DNA of 64,000 nucleotides. Source: Candidatus Gastranaerophilales bacterium (lineage in GTDB: Bacteria > Cyanobacteriota > Vampirovibrionia > Gastranaerophilales > Gastranaerophilaceae). Within the stretch, counting starts at the first letter, position 1. The number at the start of each line of letters is the position of its first letter. A model generated the notes under the pieces. It saw only the letters and a list, made by a program, of their open reading frames with translations. It was not told the DNA's origin and did not search any database. The position numbers and the translations under genes were made by a program. The DNA lies in the NCBI GenBank assembly GCA_944324345.1, contig CALUVT010000004.1:52246-116245 (forward strand), given 5' to 3'. Positions 54,530 through 63,202 of this stretch are shown here, piece by piece.

Positions 54530-56110
54530 ATGAACAAAATTTTAATCGTACTTTTGACACTTTTATTTAACATTCAACAGGCAAATGCCTTTAGTATTGA
54601 TGCTTTCATGGATAAAAATATTGCACCTGTATCTGATAAGATTGCTGCAATTATTTTCCATCCGATAAACGTGTTTGGTACCGATGTTCCTATAATTATT
54701 TTCTGGATATTATTTGCCGGAATATTTTTTACATTCTACCTTCGAGGGATTGCCGTTTGGGGATTTAAACATGCAATTGATTTGGTGTTTAAGCCAAAAA
54801 AATCAGGAGACGGAACCGGAGAAACTTCTCCTTTTCAGGCTCTGATGACTGCTCTTTCAGGTACTATCGGCTTAGGAAGTATAGCCGGAGTTGCTATTGC
54901 AATTTCAATGGGAGGCCCTGGAGCTGCTTTTTGGATTATTGTCGGAGCACTTCTTGGTATGTCATTGAAGTTTGTAGAAGCAGCCTTGGCCGTTAAGTAC
55001 AGAAGATTTAACCTTGACGGATCTATTTCCGGCGGACCTATGCATTATATGGCTCATGGACTTACCCGCAAAAAATTAAGATGGTTAGGACAGCCTTTGT
55101 CTGTATTGTTTGCAATACTTTGTATTTGCGGAGGTATTACAGGCGGTAACATGATTCAAATAAATCAGGCTGCTAACCAGTTTGTAAATGTTTGCGGTGG
55201 TGAAAACGGATTTATGCATAATTTCCACTGGGTTATAGGACTTGCGATGGCAATTGTTGTAGGTCTGATTGTTATAGGCGGAATTAAAAATATTGTAAAA
55301 GTTACAGAAAAAATTGTTCCTTTGAAAATTTTTATATATTTATTTGCAGCAATGGCAGTTATTGTATGCAATTTTAAGCTCATTCCTCATGCAGCTTGGG
55401 TTATAGTAAAAGAGGCATTCAAACCTGAATCTGTTTATGGTGGAATGTTTGTTGCTATGATTATGGGGTTAAGACGGTCTGTTCAGTCTAATGAAGCAGG
55501 TACAGGATCTGCACCTATCGTTTATGCAACAGTTAAGACAGATGAACCTTTGTCTCAAGGTTTTGTAGCGTTGCTTGATCCGTTCTTAACAGGTTTTATG
55601 TGCACTTTGACAGCTTTTGCCATTGTAATTACAGGCGTTTACAAAACTCATGCCGGAGAAACATCAGGAATTGAAATGACATCAGAGGCAATATCTTCTG
55701 TAATGCCGTTTTTCCCAACTCTTTTGGCTGGCATAGTTCTTTTGTATGCTTTGTCAACAATAATAAGCTGGGCATATTACGGGCAAAAATCTTGGAACTT
55801 CCTGTTTGGAGAAGGCAAAAAAAGAACTCTTACGTTCCAATTTATTTATTGCGGATTTATTGTAATCGGTTCTGTTTTGAACGTTACATCAGTAATCAAT
55901 ATAACAGATGCAATGATGATAGCTATGTCTTTACCAAATATTATAGCAATGTATATCTTGGCACCTGAAATTAAAAAAGACTTAAAAGAGTATTGCAAAT
56001 TACATCAACTTGGCAAATTGGTTAACCGTGATTGGCTAAAACCGGCTCCTGTTCCAGTTGAAAATGATGACGATGATGAGGTAACATGTCAGATCAACAA
56101 ATTATCATAA
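54530..56110 (+). CDS. AGCS family sodium:alanine/glycine symporter
   Basis: A 526-aa inner membrane protein of the alanine-or-glycine:cation symporter family. Signatures: FQALMTALSGTIGLGSIAGVAIAISMGGPGAAFWII, SISGGPMHYM and RSVQSNEAGTGSAPIVYATVKTDEP. There are about ten membrane helices. The first 20 residues (MNKILIVLLTLLFNIQQANA) look like a cleavable signal peptide, which is less common for this family. The ATG at 54530 follows GAAAGGAATTAG. The C-terminal end (ENDDDDE) overlaps the ACT-domain gene by 25 bp. Likely substrate alanine or glycine. Confidence 0.93.
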   Translation: MNKILIVLLTLLFNIQQANAFSIDAFMDKNIAPVSDKIAAIIFHPINVFGTDVPIIIFWILFAGIFFTFYLRGIAVWGFKHAIDLVFKPKKSGDGTGETSPFQALMTALSGTIGLGSIAGVAIAISMGGPGAAFWIIVGALLGMSLKFVEAALAVKYRRFNLDGSISGGPMHYMAHGLTRKKLRWLGQPLSVLFAILCICGGITGGNMIQINQAANQFVNVCGGENGFMHNFHWVIGLAMAIVVGLIVIGGIKNIVKVTEKIVPLKIFIYLFAAMAVIVCNFKLIPHAAWVIVKEAFKPESVYGGMFVAMIMGLRRSVQSNEAGTGSAPIVYATVKTDEPLSQGFVALLDPFLTGFMCTLTAFAIVITGVYKTHAGETSGIEMTSEAISSVMPFFPTLLAGIVLLYALSTIISWAYYGQKSWNFLFGEGKKRTLTFQFIYCGFIVIGSVLNVTSVINITDAMMIAMSLPNIIAMYILAPEIKKDLKEYCKLHQLGKLVNRDWLKPAPVPVENDDDDEVTCQINKLS

Positions 56111-56364
56111 CAGTTTCCGGAGTTGATAAAATTGGGATTGTCGCAAAAGTTTCGGCAGTTTTGGCCAAATGCGAGGTTAATATTGAAGATATTAAACAGA
56201 CATTGATGCAAGGGCATTTTGTAATGTTTATGCTTGGGAATATCAAAAACTCAAAATACTCTTTCAAAGAAATAAAAGAAAACCTCACAAAAACAGGTGA
56301 AGAACTTGGAATGGAAATTTGGGTTCAAAGAAAAGAAATTTTTGACAACATGCACAATATCTAG
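56086..56364 (+). CDS. ACT-domain protein (UPF0237/GcvR-like)
   Basis: A 92-aa protein consisting of one ACT domain: IIITVSGVDKIGIVAKVSAVLAKCEVNIEDIKQTLMQG matches the small-ligand-binding fold, with the Gly-Ile-Val-Ala turn for amino acid binding. The ATG at 56086 is preceded by GAGGT inside the AGCS gene, so the two reading frames overlap by 25 bp and translation is coupled. Such stand-alone ACT proteins sense amino acids. Here it may sense the imported alanine or glycine and control the transporter or a regulator; that is inference. Confidence 0.88.
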   Translation: MSDQQIIITVSGVDKIGIVAKVSAVLAKCEVNIEDIKQTLMQGHFVMFMLGNIKNSKYSFKEIKENLTKTGEELGMEIWVQRKEIFDNMHNI

Positions 56365-56513
56365 ACATCATCGTCTGTATTACCTTCTTTCAAATAGTCC
56401 TTTAAAAAATAATTTGAAGAATTTACAGTGTTTAAGGTGTAGTTTTGTAATCATATAATCCTTCAATAAATTAGTAAATTTGTATTTACGATTAAAATAT
56501 TACAAATTTATTT

Positions 56514-56542
56514 TTGCTATTTCCAGGAATTTTTGTTACAAT
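56514..56542 (+). promoter_or_regulatory. GH57 gene promoter, very short leader
   Basis: TTGCTA (56514-56519), 17 bp and TACAAT (56537-56542). The start would be near 56549, only 6-9 bases from the ATG at 56555/56558, so the leader is nearly absent and no ribosome site is visible. Confidence 0.45.
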
Positions 56543-56554
56543 CATAGATATAAT

Positions 56555-58783
56555 ATGATGAATCAAACTAAAAAGTTGTCTATAGCATTCTACTGGCACA
56601 TGCATCAGCCTGTTTATCAGCTCTCGCCTGAGGGTGATTATCTTATGCCTTGGGTTAGGCTGCATGCTGTCAAGGATTATCTTGACATGCTGTTAATTGG
56701 GAAGAAGTTCAAAAATCTGAAATTGAATTTTAACCTTGTTCCTGTTCTACTTGATGCTTTGATTGATTACGGCGAAAACGAGATGCATGATATACATTCT
56801 CGACTCACTATTACGGATATAGATGATTTAACGGACGATGATAAAAAGTTTATTATTAACAATTTTTTTGATGCCAATTATCATTCTATGATTCTTCCGA
56901 ATCAGGAATATGAAAGACTTCTCCAAAAATATCAGGCCGGTGACGAAAATAACATAGACATATTTTCACCTCAAGAGTATTCCGATTTAATGGCTCTTTT
57001 TAACCTTGCCTGGATTGATCCCAGTTTTAAGAACATGTACCCTGAAGTAAAAGCTTTAATTAAGAAAGGGAAAAACTACTCGTTATCTGACAGAATTAAA
57101 ATTATTGAAATCCACCGTGATATAATTCGAAAAATCATTCCTTCTTATAAAAAGTTTGCAGATGAAGGCAAAATAGAGATAACAACAAGTCCTTATTATC
57201 ATCCGATTTTGCCTATAATGCTTGATCTTAAAGAAATCCGCAAGACATCAAGCACCACTTTCCCACACAATCTCAAAATGGAACTTGACGCAAAAATGCA
57301 AACAGAAATGGCTCTTGATAGAGTTCAAGAATTATTTGGGAAAAGGCCAAAAGGTATTTGGCCTTCAGAACACTGCATAAGCCCAAAAGAACTTGATTTA
57401 TTCAAATCACTCGGGATTGAATGGACTATTTCGGATGAGGGAATACTTTCTAATTCAATAAATTTTGAATTCATAAGAGATTTTAGGGGGTATTTAGAAG
57501 ATCCTTATCACCTTTTAAAATCATACAAATATAAAAACGGACTTGACATAATTTTCAGAGATTCAGTATTACCTAATTTGATAGGCTTCGAATACCCAAA
57601 TCATGACCCTGAAAATGCAGCAAATGATTTGTATGATAGGATAAAATCGGCACAAAGTAAGTTGCTGTCATCACCTGATGAACATCATCTGTTAACTATC
57701 GCAATGGATGGCGAAAATTGCTGGGAAAATTATACCCATGATGGCTCGACTTTTTTAGAAACCATATACGGCCTAATAGAAAACGACCCAACACTGGAAA
57801 CAGTATTGATAAGTGATTACATCGCAAAAGATACACCAAAACCTTTAAACAAAATCAGCTCCGGCTCTTGGGTAAATAGGAACTTTAAGCTGTGGATTGA
57901 TGAACCTTTAAAAAATCTTGCCTGGACTTATTTAAAACAGGTTAGAGATGATTTTTCAAATTACGTAAAGAAAAATCCAATAAACCCAAATATTGAAGCG
58001 GCAAGAAAAGAACTCTTTATTTGCGAGGGAAGTGACTGGTTCTGGTGGTACGGAGAACCGAACAACTCAGGAAGAGACAATATATTTGATTACATTTTCA
58101 GAGAACATTTGAAAAATATTTATTTCTACCTTGATATTGAACCACCGGAATATCTAGATACACCACTTTTATCTGCGATTTCAAAACCTTCAAGATATCC
58201 TAAAGGAGAATTTACTCCGGTAATTGATGGGAAAGAAAAAGATGATGAAAGCTGGCTTAATGCAGGATGTATAAACATTCCGGACGGGCCCGTTTTAAAA
58301 GAAAACAAGTTTTACGACAAAATTTGCTTTGGGTATGATAAAGATAATCTATACTTGAGATTTTATATAAATGAATATACGAAAAATATGCCCTCTATGG
58401 CAAAACGTGTCAATCAAATGTATATTTATATGAGAAATCAAAACAAAAAGCAAACACTCTCACCAATAAGAATTATACAAAAAACAGAAGGTCTCCTGCC
58501 AATTTCGAAAGAAAAATTCCACAACGAAATGCAGCTATCTATATATAATGGGGAAATTAATATCTTACGTTTAGTCAGAGCTATTCCTAACAATCTTTGG
58601 GCTATTGCAAATCCAAAAAATATCAAAGCTGTTTATGACAAAGTCGTTGACATAAGTATTCCTTTTGACGATATAGAAATTGACAAAGGAGATACGTTGG
58701 AATTTGTATTTGTAAACGCAAATTTTGGTGTAAAGGATTTTTATATTCCAAATGAAATGCTCTTAACAATTAAGAGATTGTAA
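56555..58783 (+). CDS. Glycoside hydrolase family 57 protein
   Basis: A 742-aa retaining alpha-glucan-active enzyme. The family start IAFYWHMHQPVYQLSPEG and MPWVRLHAVKDY is followed by the catalytic nucleophile Glu in KGIWPSEHCISP and the acid/base Asp/Glu region LLTIAMDGENCWENYTHDGSTFL. Residues about 560-742 form a DOMON/CBM9-like beta domain (CINIPDGPVLKENKFYDKICFGYDKDNLYLRFYINEY). The frame extends upstream but has no signal peptide or ribosome site; ATG at 56555 or 56558 is likely. GH57 enzymes are common in thermophiles and Cyanobacteria. It probably acts on glycogen-like alpha-glucans inside the cell. Confidence 0.9.
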   Translation: MMNQTKKLSIAFYWHMHQPVYQLSPEGDYLMPWVRLHAVKDYLDMLLIGKKFKNLKLNFNLVPVLLDALIDYGENEMHDIHSRLTITDIDDLTDDDKKFIINNFFDANYHSMILPNQEYERLLQKYQAGDENNIDIFSPQEYSDLMALFNLAWIDPSFKNMYPEVKALIKKGKNYSLSDRIKIIEIHRDIIRKIIPSYKKFADEGKIEITTSPYYHPILPIMLDLKEIRKTSSTTFPHNLKMELDAKMQTEMALDRVQELFGKRPKGIWPSEHCISPKELDLFKSLGIEWTISDEGILSNSINFEFIRDFRGYLEDPYHLLKSYKYKNGLDIIFRDSVLPNLIGFEYPNHDPENAANDLYDRIKSAQSKLLSSPDEHHLLTIAMDGENCWENYTHDGSTFLETIYGLIENDPTLETVLISDYIAKDTPKPLNKISSGSWVNRNFKLWIDEPLKNLAWTYLKQVRDDFSNYVKKNPINPNIEAARKELFICEGSDWFWWYGEPNNSGRDNIFDYIFREHLKNIYFYLDIEPPEYLDTPLLSAISKPSRYPKGEFTPVIDGKEKDDESWLNAGCINIPDGPVLKENKFYDKICFGYDKDNLYLRFYINEYTKNMPSMAKRVNQMYIYMRNQNKKQTLSPIRIIQKTEGLLPISKEKFHNEMQLSIYNGEINILRLVRAIPNNLWAIANPKNIKAVYDKVVDISIPFDDIEIDKGDTLEFVFVNANFGVKDFYIPNEMLLTIKRL

Positions 58784-58861
58784 CAATTTCTTAAAAAGAG
58801 TATCAAAAAATTCAAGAATTCAGATTTAATACCGATAACAAAACAAGTAAAGGAAATTCAG

Positions 58862-59026
58862 ATGGTCGATTTTAACAGTGACATACCAAAAGGGAAACCA
58901 GAATTGGATCCGACATATTGGAACAAATTCAAAGATAATGAAGAATCTCAAAATTCTCCTCTTTCGAATTTTAATACCAACCGTGCATTGGAAGAAATAT
59001 CTATTTTCAATGGCGTAAAAAAATAA
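58862..59026 (+). CDS. Small protein, 54 aa, unknown
   Basis: A 54-codon frame (MVDFNSDIPKGKPELDPTYW at its start, ending EEISIFNGVKK) with AAAGGAAAT seven bases before the ATG. It is polar, acidic and probably disordered, with no signal peptide. It follows the GH57 gene by 78 bp and precedes a terminator, so it is probably in the same transcript. I cannot assign a function; the good ribosome site and position support a real gene. Confidence 0.6.
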   Translation: MVDFNSDIPKGKPELDPTYWNKFKDNEESQNSPLSNFNTNRALEEISIFNGVKK

Positions 59027-59066
59027 AGTTTTATATTCCTCAATTTCTTCGTGTAAAATTTTAACT

Positions 59067-59100
59067 AAAAAAGAACCTGAATAATACAGGTTCTTTTTTT
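59067..59100. terminator. Bidirectional intrinsic terminator
   Basis: Stem AAAAAGAACCTG with CAGGTTCTTTTT, loop of 7 nt. It serves the GH57-small protein unit and the convergent dut gene. Confidence 0.9.
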
Positions 59101-59104
59101 AATA

Positions 59105-59545
59105 TTAACACTTTCCTGTAGAGCCAAAACCGCCTTCACCTCTTGCAGTACAGGACAATTCCACTGCCACCTTAATCTCAGCCTGTTCAACTTTTGCAAT
59201 TACCATTTGAGCTATTCTCTCATCAGGCTGAATAGTATACGTTTCATTAGAAAGGTTTACAACGGGGACACAAACTTCACCTCTATAATCCTCATCTATA
59301 GTCCCAACACAATTGATTAAGGTAATTCCATGTTTTATAGACAAGCCGGATCGTGGTCTGACTTGAGCTTCATATCCATGTTCAAGTTCTATTTTTAATC
59401 CGGTTGGAATAAGTGTTCTTTCAAGCGGTTTTAGAGTAACAGGTTCTGAAATCGCCGCACAAAGATCCATTCCTGCTGCACCCTCTGTTTTATATTCCGG
59501 CAAAAACTTATTATGCGGTAATCTTTCTATTTTTAGTACTGTCAT
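59105..59545 (-). CDS. dut: dUTP diphosphatase (dUTPase)
   Basis: Hydrolyses dUTP to dUMP, keeping uracil out of DNA and feeding thymidylate synthesis. The 146-aa trimeric enzyme has all five motifs: AGMDLCA, RPRSGLSIKHG, INCVGTIDEDYRGEV, ERIAQMVI, and the C-terminal RGEGGFGSTG. AAGGAG precedes the ATG. Confidence 0.97.
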   Translation of the reverse strand: MTVLKIERLPHNKFLPEYKTEGAAGMDLCAAISEPVTLKPLERTLIPTGLKIELEHGYEAQVRPRSGLSIKHGITLINCVGTIDEDYRGEVCVPVVNLSNETYTIQPDERIAQMVIAKVEQAEIKVAVELSCTARGEGGFGSTGKC

Positions 59546-59652
59546 ATTTTTACTCCTTCAAAAAAAATTCTCTAATAAACGCACTTAAATTTCTTTTTAA
59601 AGAGTTTAACATAAACAATGTACAAATTCTTTAAATATAAATAAAATTATTT

Positions 59653-60015
59653 TTATTGTATATCCATAGTTTTCATATCAAATTCATACTTATTGATACG
59701 CATAAATTTTTCTACAACTTTTCTAAAAAAATCTTTAACGGTTAACACAACATATTCTTCAGGTTTCATACCATCTTTTGCAGCATACAAAGCATAATTT
59801 GCTTTCCCATTAATCATGTTCTTTTTATAAAATATATTTATATCATCTGTTCCATAATACTTATATGTATCAACTTTCTTTTCAAAAGCTTCTAACTTTG
59901 TAGGATTTTTCTTTAGATAGTTCTTTGCTGCATCAATAAAATCTTTTGAAACAGTTGCCTTAAAATTTGGCTGATAATTTGATTGATAATTTGATTGAAT
60001 AGAATTTATATGCAT
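59653..60015 (-). CDS. Hypothetical protein with NFKA-type N-terminus
   Basis: A 120-aa protein that I do not recognise. The N-terminus (MHINSIQ, then SNYQ repeats and PNFKATVS) is a polar low-complexity leader; similar leaders ending in NF(K/G)A occur in gut Melainabacteria proteins. The rest is helical and basic (DAAKNYLKKNPTKLEAFEKKVD), with a central beta part. No signal peptide or membrane segment. It lies between alaS and dut on the same strand; AAAGGAGTG precedes the ATG. Confidence 0.78.
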   Translation of the reverse strand: MHINSIQSNYQSNYQPNFKATVSKDFIDAAKNYLKKNPTKLEAFEKKVDTYKYYGTDDINIFYKKNMINGKANYALYAAKDGMKPEEYVVLTVKDFFRKVVEKFMRINKYEFDMKTMDIQ

Positions 60016-60035
60016 TTTACACTCCTTTTTTATTT

Positions 60036-60066
60036 AAAAACCTGTCAAAAAATATTTTGACAGGTT
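60036..60066 (-). terminator. Intrinsic terminator after alaS
   Basis: On the minus strand the stem AACCTGTCAAAA pairs perfectly with TTTTGACAGGTT over a 4-nt loop and is followed by TTTAAAT. Confidence 0.82.
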
Positions 60067-60093
60067 CATTACAATTTTTTCTTATTCGTGAAA

Positions 60094-62721
60094 TTAAACT
60101 CTTACAGATTTAATATCACTTTCAATTTTATCAAGAATTTCATCAAGCTTGGAAGCATCTTTCACTCCGCCTTGAGCAAAATTTGGACGTCCTCCACCAT
60201 TTGCACCTGTTGCTCTTGAAATTTCTCCAACAATTTTGCCTGCATTTACACCTTTTTTTACAAAACTATCAGAAACTTTTACAACAACAGTTTTTTCAGA
60301 AGCAAGTATTACTATACTTTCGCCAAATTTTTGCGACATAAATTCAATACCCGCTTTTATAGCATTACCGTCAAAATTCTCAATTTTTGATATAAACAGC
60401 TTACCACCATCAATATCTTGAGCTTTTGACAAGAATGATGCAAATTTCGCTCTGGCATTTTCTTCTTTTGCATGTGTTAGGTCTTTTTGAAGTTCCTTAT
60501 TTTCTTCAAGAAGTTTCTCAATTCTGGCAACAACACTATCATAATGAACTTTAAACATTAATGAAAGTTTGTCCATCTCTTTTACTTTTGCATTCATAAA
60601 ATCAAATGCCGAACGGCCTACACAAAGCTCAATACGTCGTGTCCCTGCTGAAATAGCCCCTTCCGTAACTATTTTGACTAGTCTTAAATCACGAACATTC
60701 CTTGCATGAGTTCCTGCACAGAATTCTTTTGAAATACAGGTTTTGCCATCCGTAATTGAAACAACTCTTACTATATCATCATATTTTTCTCCGAAAAGAG
60801 CTGTTGCTCCAGTAAGTTTTGCCTGTTCTATATCCATTACATCAGTTACCACATCATAACCTTTTGAAATCCAATTATTCATGATTTCTTCAGTCTTAAA
60901 GATTTCTTCAGGAGTCATAGCACGTGAGAATGTAAAGTCAAAACGCATTCTGTTTTCTTCAACCTGCGAACCCGCTTGATGTACCTCATCTCCAAGAACC
61001 TTAATTAATGCAGCTTGCAAAAGGTGAGCTGATGTATGGTGAATTCTTATATTTTCACGTCTTTCAACATCAATTTTTGCATGAACTTCTGTACCAATTA
61101 AATCTTCTCCGTTAATAACTTTGCAGCGATGAACAAAAAGCTTGTTAACCTTAAATGTTGTAAGAACTTCAAGCTTAACTTCCTGTCCGTTTGTTTTCAC
61201 ATCTTCTATTATTCCGCTATCACCTGTTTGACCACCGCATTCCGCATAGAAAGGTGTTTTGTTAAGAACAACGTCAGTGTAACCATCTCCATCAACAACT
61301 GCAAGAATTTTAGCATCACATTCATTTTCAACATAGCCGACAAAGTCTGTAGAACCGACTTCATCTTCTATTTTTGCATATTTCATATCTCCAGTAACAC
61401 TTATTTTAGCAGCCGCAGCTTTTGCTCTGTCTTTTTGCTCTTGCATAGCCGTTTTATAGCCAGCTTCATCAACATTCAAACCGTTTTCTAAAGCGATTTC
61501 TCTTGTAAGTTCAAATGGAAAACCGTAAGTATCATAGAGTTTGAAAGCACTTTCCCCATCTATATCTTTTTTAGAAGAAATAAATTCATCCAACATCTTA
61601 TAGCCACGATCAAGTGTTTTTGCAAACCGTTCTTCTTCTTTTTTAATTGTATCAATTATTTTGGCTTTATTTTTAATCAAATCAGGATAAGCTTCTCCAT
61701 AATTATCAACAACCACGTCAACAAGTTTGTATAGGAAAGGTAAATCCATTCCAAGAATTTTTCCGTGGCGTAATGCACGACGCAAAATCATTCTTAAAAC
61801 GTAACTTCTACCTTCATTACCCGGAATTACCCCGTCAGAAATCAAGAAAGTAACGCATCTTGCGTGATCTGTGATAATTCTTAAAGATATATCTGTTTTT
61901 TCAGATTTCTTGTATGGTACTCCACTCATTTCTGAAACTTTATCCATTATGGGTTTTAGAAGGTCAGTTTCGAAAGTAGATGCCACACCTTGGCAAACCA
62001 TTGTAATACGTTCCAATCCCATACCTGTATCAACATTTTTACTTTCCAAGGGCGACTGATTTCCTTCTTCATCCTGATAAAGTTCCGTAAATACAAGATT
62101 CCAAATTTCAACCCACCTGTCGCACTCGCAAGTATCAATACCACAGCCTATCGGATCATCACACTTGTATTGTTCTCCTAAGTCATAGTGAATTTCCGAA
62201 CACGGTCCGCAGGATCCTGAAGCTCCCGGAGGCCCCCAAAAATTATCTTTTTTACCTTTCCTCTTAATTCTTTCTGCAGGGACACCAACACTTCTCCAAA
62301 TTTCGTAAGCTTCATCATCTGTTTCAAAAATTGTAATCCACAATCTGTCCTTATCAAGTTTTAAAACTTCTGTAACAAACTTCCAAGCCCAAGGTATTAC
62401 TTCCTTTTTATAATAATCTCCAAAAGAAAAGTTCCCTAACATCTCAAAAAATGTGTGATGTCTTGGAGTTCTTCCAACATTTTCGATATCGGAATCCTTC
62501 CCCCCAGCTCTAGCGCATTTCTGACAAGATGTAGCTCTAGGAGGATTGTAAGGGGATTTTACAATTCCCAAAAATATAGGTAAAAACTGTAACATGCCTG
62601 CAGTCGTCAATAACACTGTAGGATTATCAGGCACAAGACTTGAACTTTCAACAACAGTATGTTGGTAATTTTTACTAAAATAATCTAAGTATAATTTTCT
62701 AATTTGATTTCCGGTTAGCAT
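60094..62721 (-). CDS. alaS: Alanyl-tRNA synthetase
   Basis: Class II synthetase that charges tRNA-Ala and edits glycine and serine. The 875-aa protein has the catalytic core (motif 1-3 with TAGMLQFLPIFLG, RHHTFFEMLGNFSFGDYY, and GLERI), the editing domain with zinc ligands (HHTSAHLL and CAGTHARN), and the C-terminal DHHA1 domain (GGGRPNFAQGGVKDASKLDEIL). Normal length. It is a single-gene unit with a terminator. Confidence 0.97.
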   Translation of the reverse strand: MLTGNQIRKLYLDYFSKNYQHTVVESSSLVPDNPTVLLTTAGMLQFLPIFLGIVKSPYNPPRATSCQKCARAGGKDSDIENVGRTPRHHTFFEMLGNFSFGDYYKKEVIPWAWKFVTEVLKLDKDRLWITIFETDDEAYEIWRSVGVPAERIKRKGKKDNFWGPPGASGSCGPCSEIHYDLGEQYKCDDPIGCGIDTCECDRWVEIWNLVFTELYQDEEGNQSPLESKNVDTGMGLERITMVCQGVASTFETDLLKPIMDKVSEMSGVPYKKSEKTDISLRIITDHARCVTFLISDGVIPGNEGRSYVLRMILRRALRHGKILGMDLPFLYKLVDVVVDNYGEAYPDLIKNKAKIIDTIKKEEERFAKTLDRGYKMLDEFISSKKDIDGESAFKLYDTYGFPFELTREIALENGLNVDEAGYKTAMQEQKDRAKAAAAKISVTGDMKYAKIEDEVGSTDFVGYVENECDAKILAVVDGDGYTDVVLNKTPFYAECGGQTGDSGIIEDVKTNGQEVKLEVLTTFKVNKLFVHRCKVINGEDLIGTEVHAKIDVERRENIRIHHTSAHLLQAALIKVLGDEVHQAGSQVEENRMRFDFTFSRAMTPEEIFKTEEIMNNWISKGYDVVTDVMDIEQAKLTGATALFGEKYDDIVRVVSITDGKTCISKEFCAGTHARNVRDLRLVKIVTEGAISAGTRRIELCVGRSAFDFMNAKVKEMDKLSLMFKVHYDSVVARIEKLLEENKELQKDLTHAKEENARAKFASFLSKAQDIDGGKLFISKIENFDGNAIKAGIEFMSQKFGESIVILASEKTVVVKVSDSFVKKGVNAGKIVGEISRATGANGGGRPNFAQGGVKDASKLDEILDKIESDIKSVRV

Positions 62722-62936
62722 ATTTAATTCCTTATAATTTTCTTGTATTTATAAGGCAATTATACAATAAAAAAAACTTTAATAAAAAGCAGGTGAAAAT
62801 TTTGTAAACAATTGGATTATAAAAATTTTGTGATAAAAATCTTGCAAAGAAAAATTTTTGTGATAGCATAAATTTTATGAGGGATTATACAGGTACCCCA
62901 CGAAACCAAACACTTGTCTAAGCCCTCTGGATCCAA
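62722..62936. other. Intergenic region between alaS and tRNA-Arg
   Basis: About 215 bp of AT-rich DNA. It holds TTTGTGATAGC (62857-62867), which contains a possible tRNA -10 (TAGCAT, 62864-62869) 16 bp after TTGCAA (62842-62847). No protein-coding frame is supported. Similar TTTGTGATAG words recur at 63056 and 63170. Confidence 0.4.
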
Positions 62937-63010
<74 letters not shown>

Positions 63011-63013
63011 AAT

Positions 63014-63050
63014 AAAAAGAGGATAGGAATTGTTCCTAATCCTCTTTTTA
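63014..63050 (+). terminator. Strong intrinsic terminator after tRNA-Arg
   Basis: An 11-bp stem (AAAAAGAGGAT with ATCCTCTTTTT) capped by a second stem (GGAA with TTCC), followed by T-residues. Confidence 0.92.
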
Positions 63051-63055
63051 TTTTG

Positions 63056-63182
63056 TTTGTGATAGCGATGAGATAAGCCTTTTTGCGTTCGGCGAGAAAG
63101 CTAAAGACAAATACAATAGTGTATAATTCTTTTTTTTAACACTATTAATAAAAGATAAATCCAAATATATTTGTGATAGTAT
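63056..63182 (+). promoter_or_regulatory. TTTGTGATAG words between the tRNA and the methyltransferase
   Basis: TTTGTGATAGC at 63056-63066 repeats the word at 62857; TTTGTGATAGTAT at 63170-63182 resembles the extended promoter signature (TTGTGA before TAGTAT) and could drive the methyltransferase at 63203. The intervening DNA is AT-rich and shows nothing else. Confidence 0.35.
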
Positions 63183-63202
63183 ATATGGTAGGATTCTAAT
63201 TT

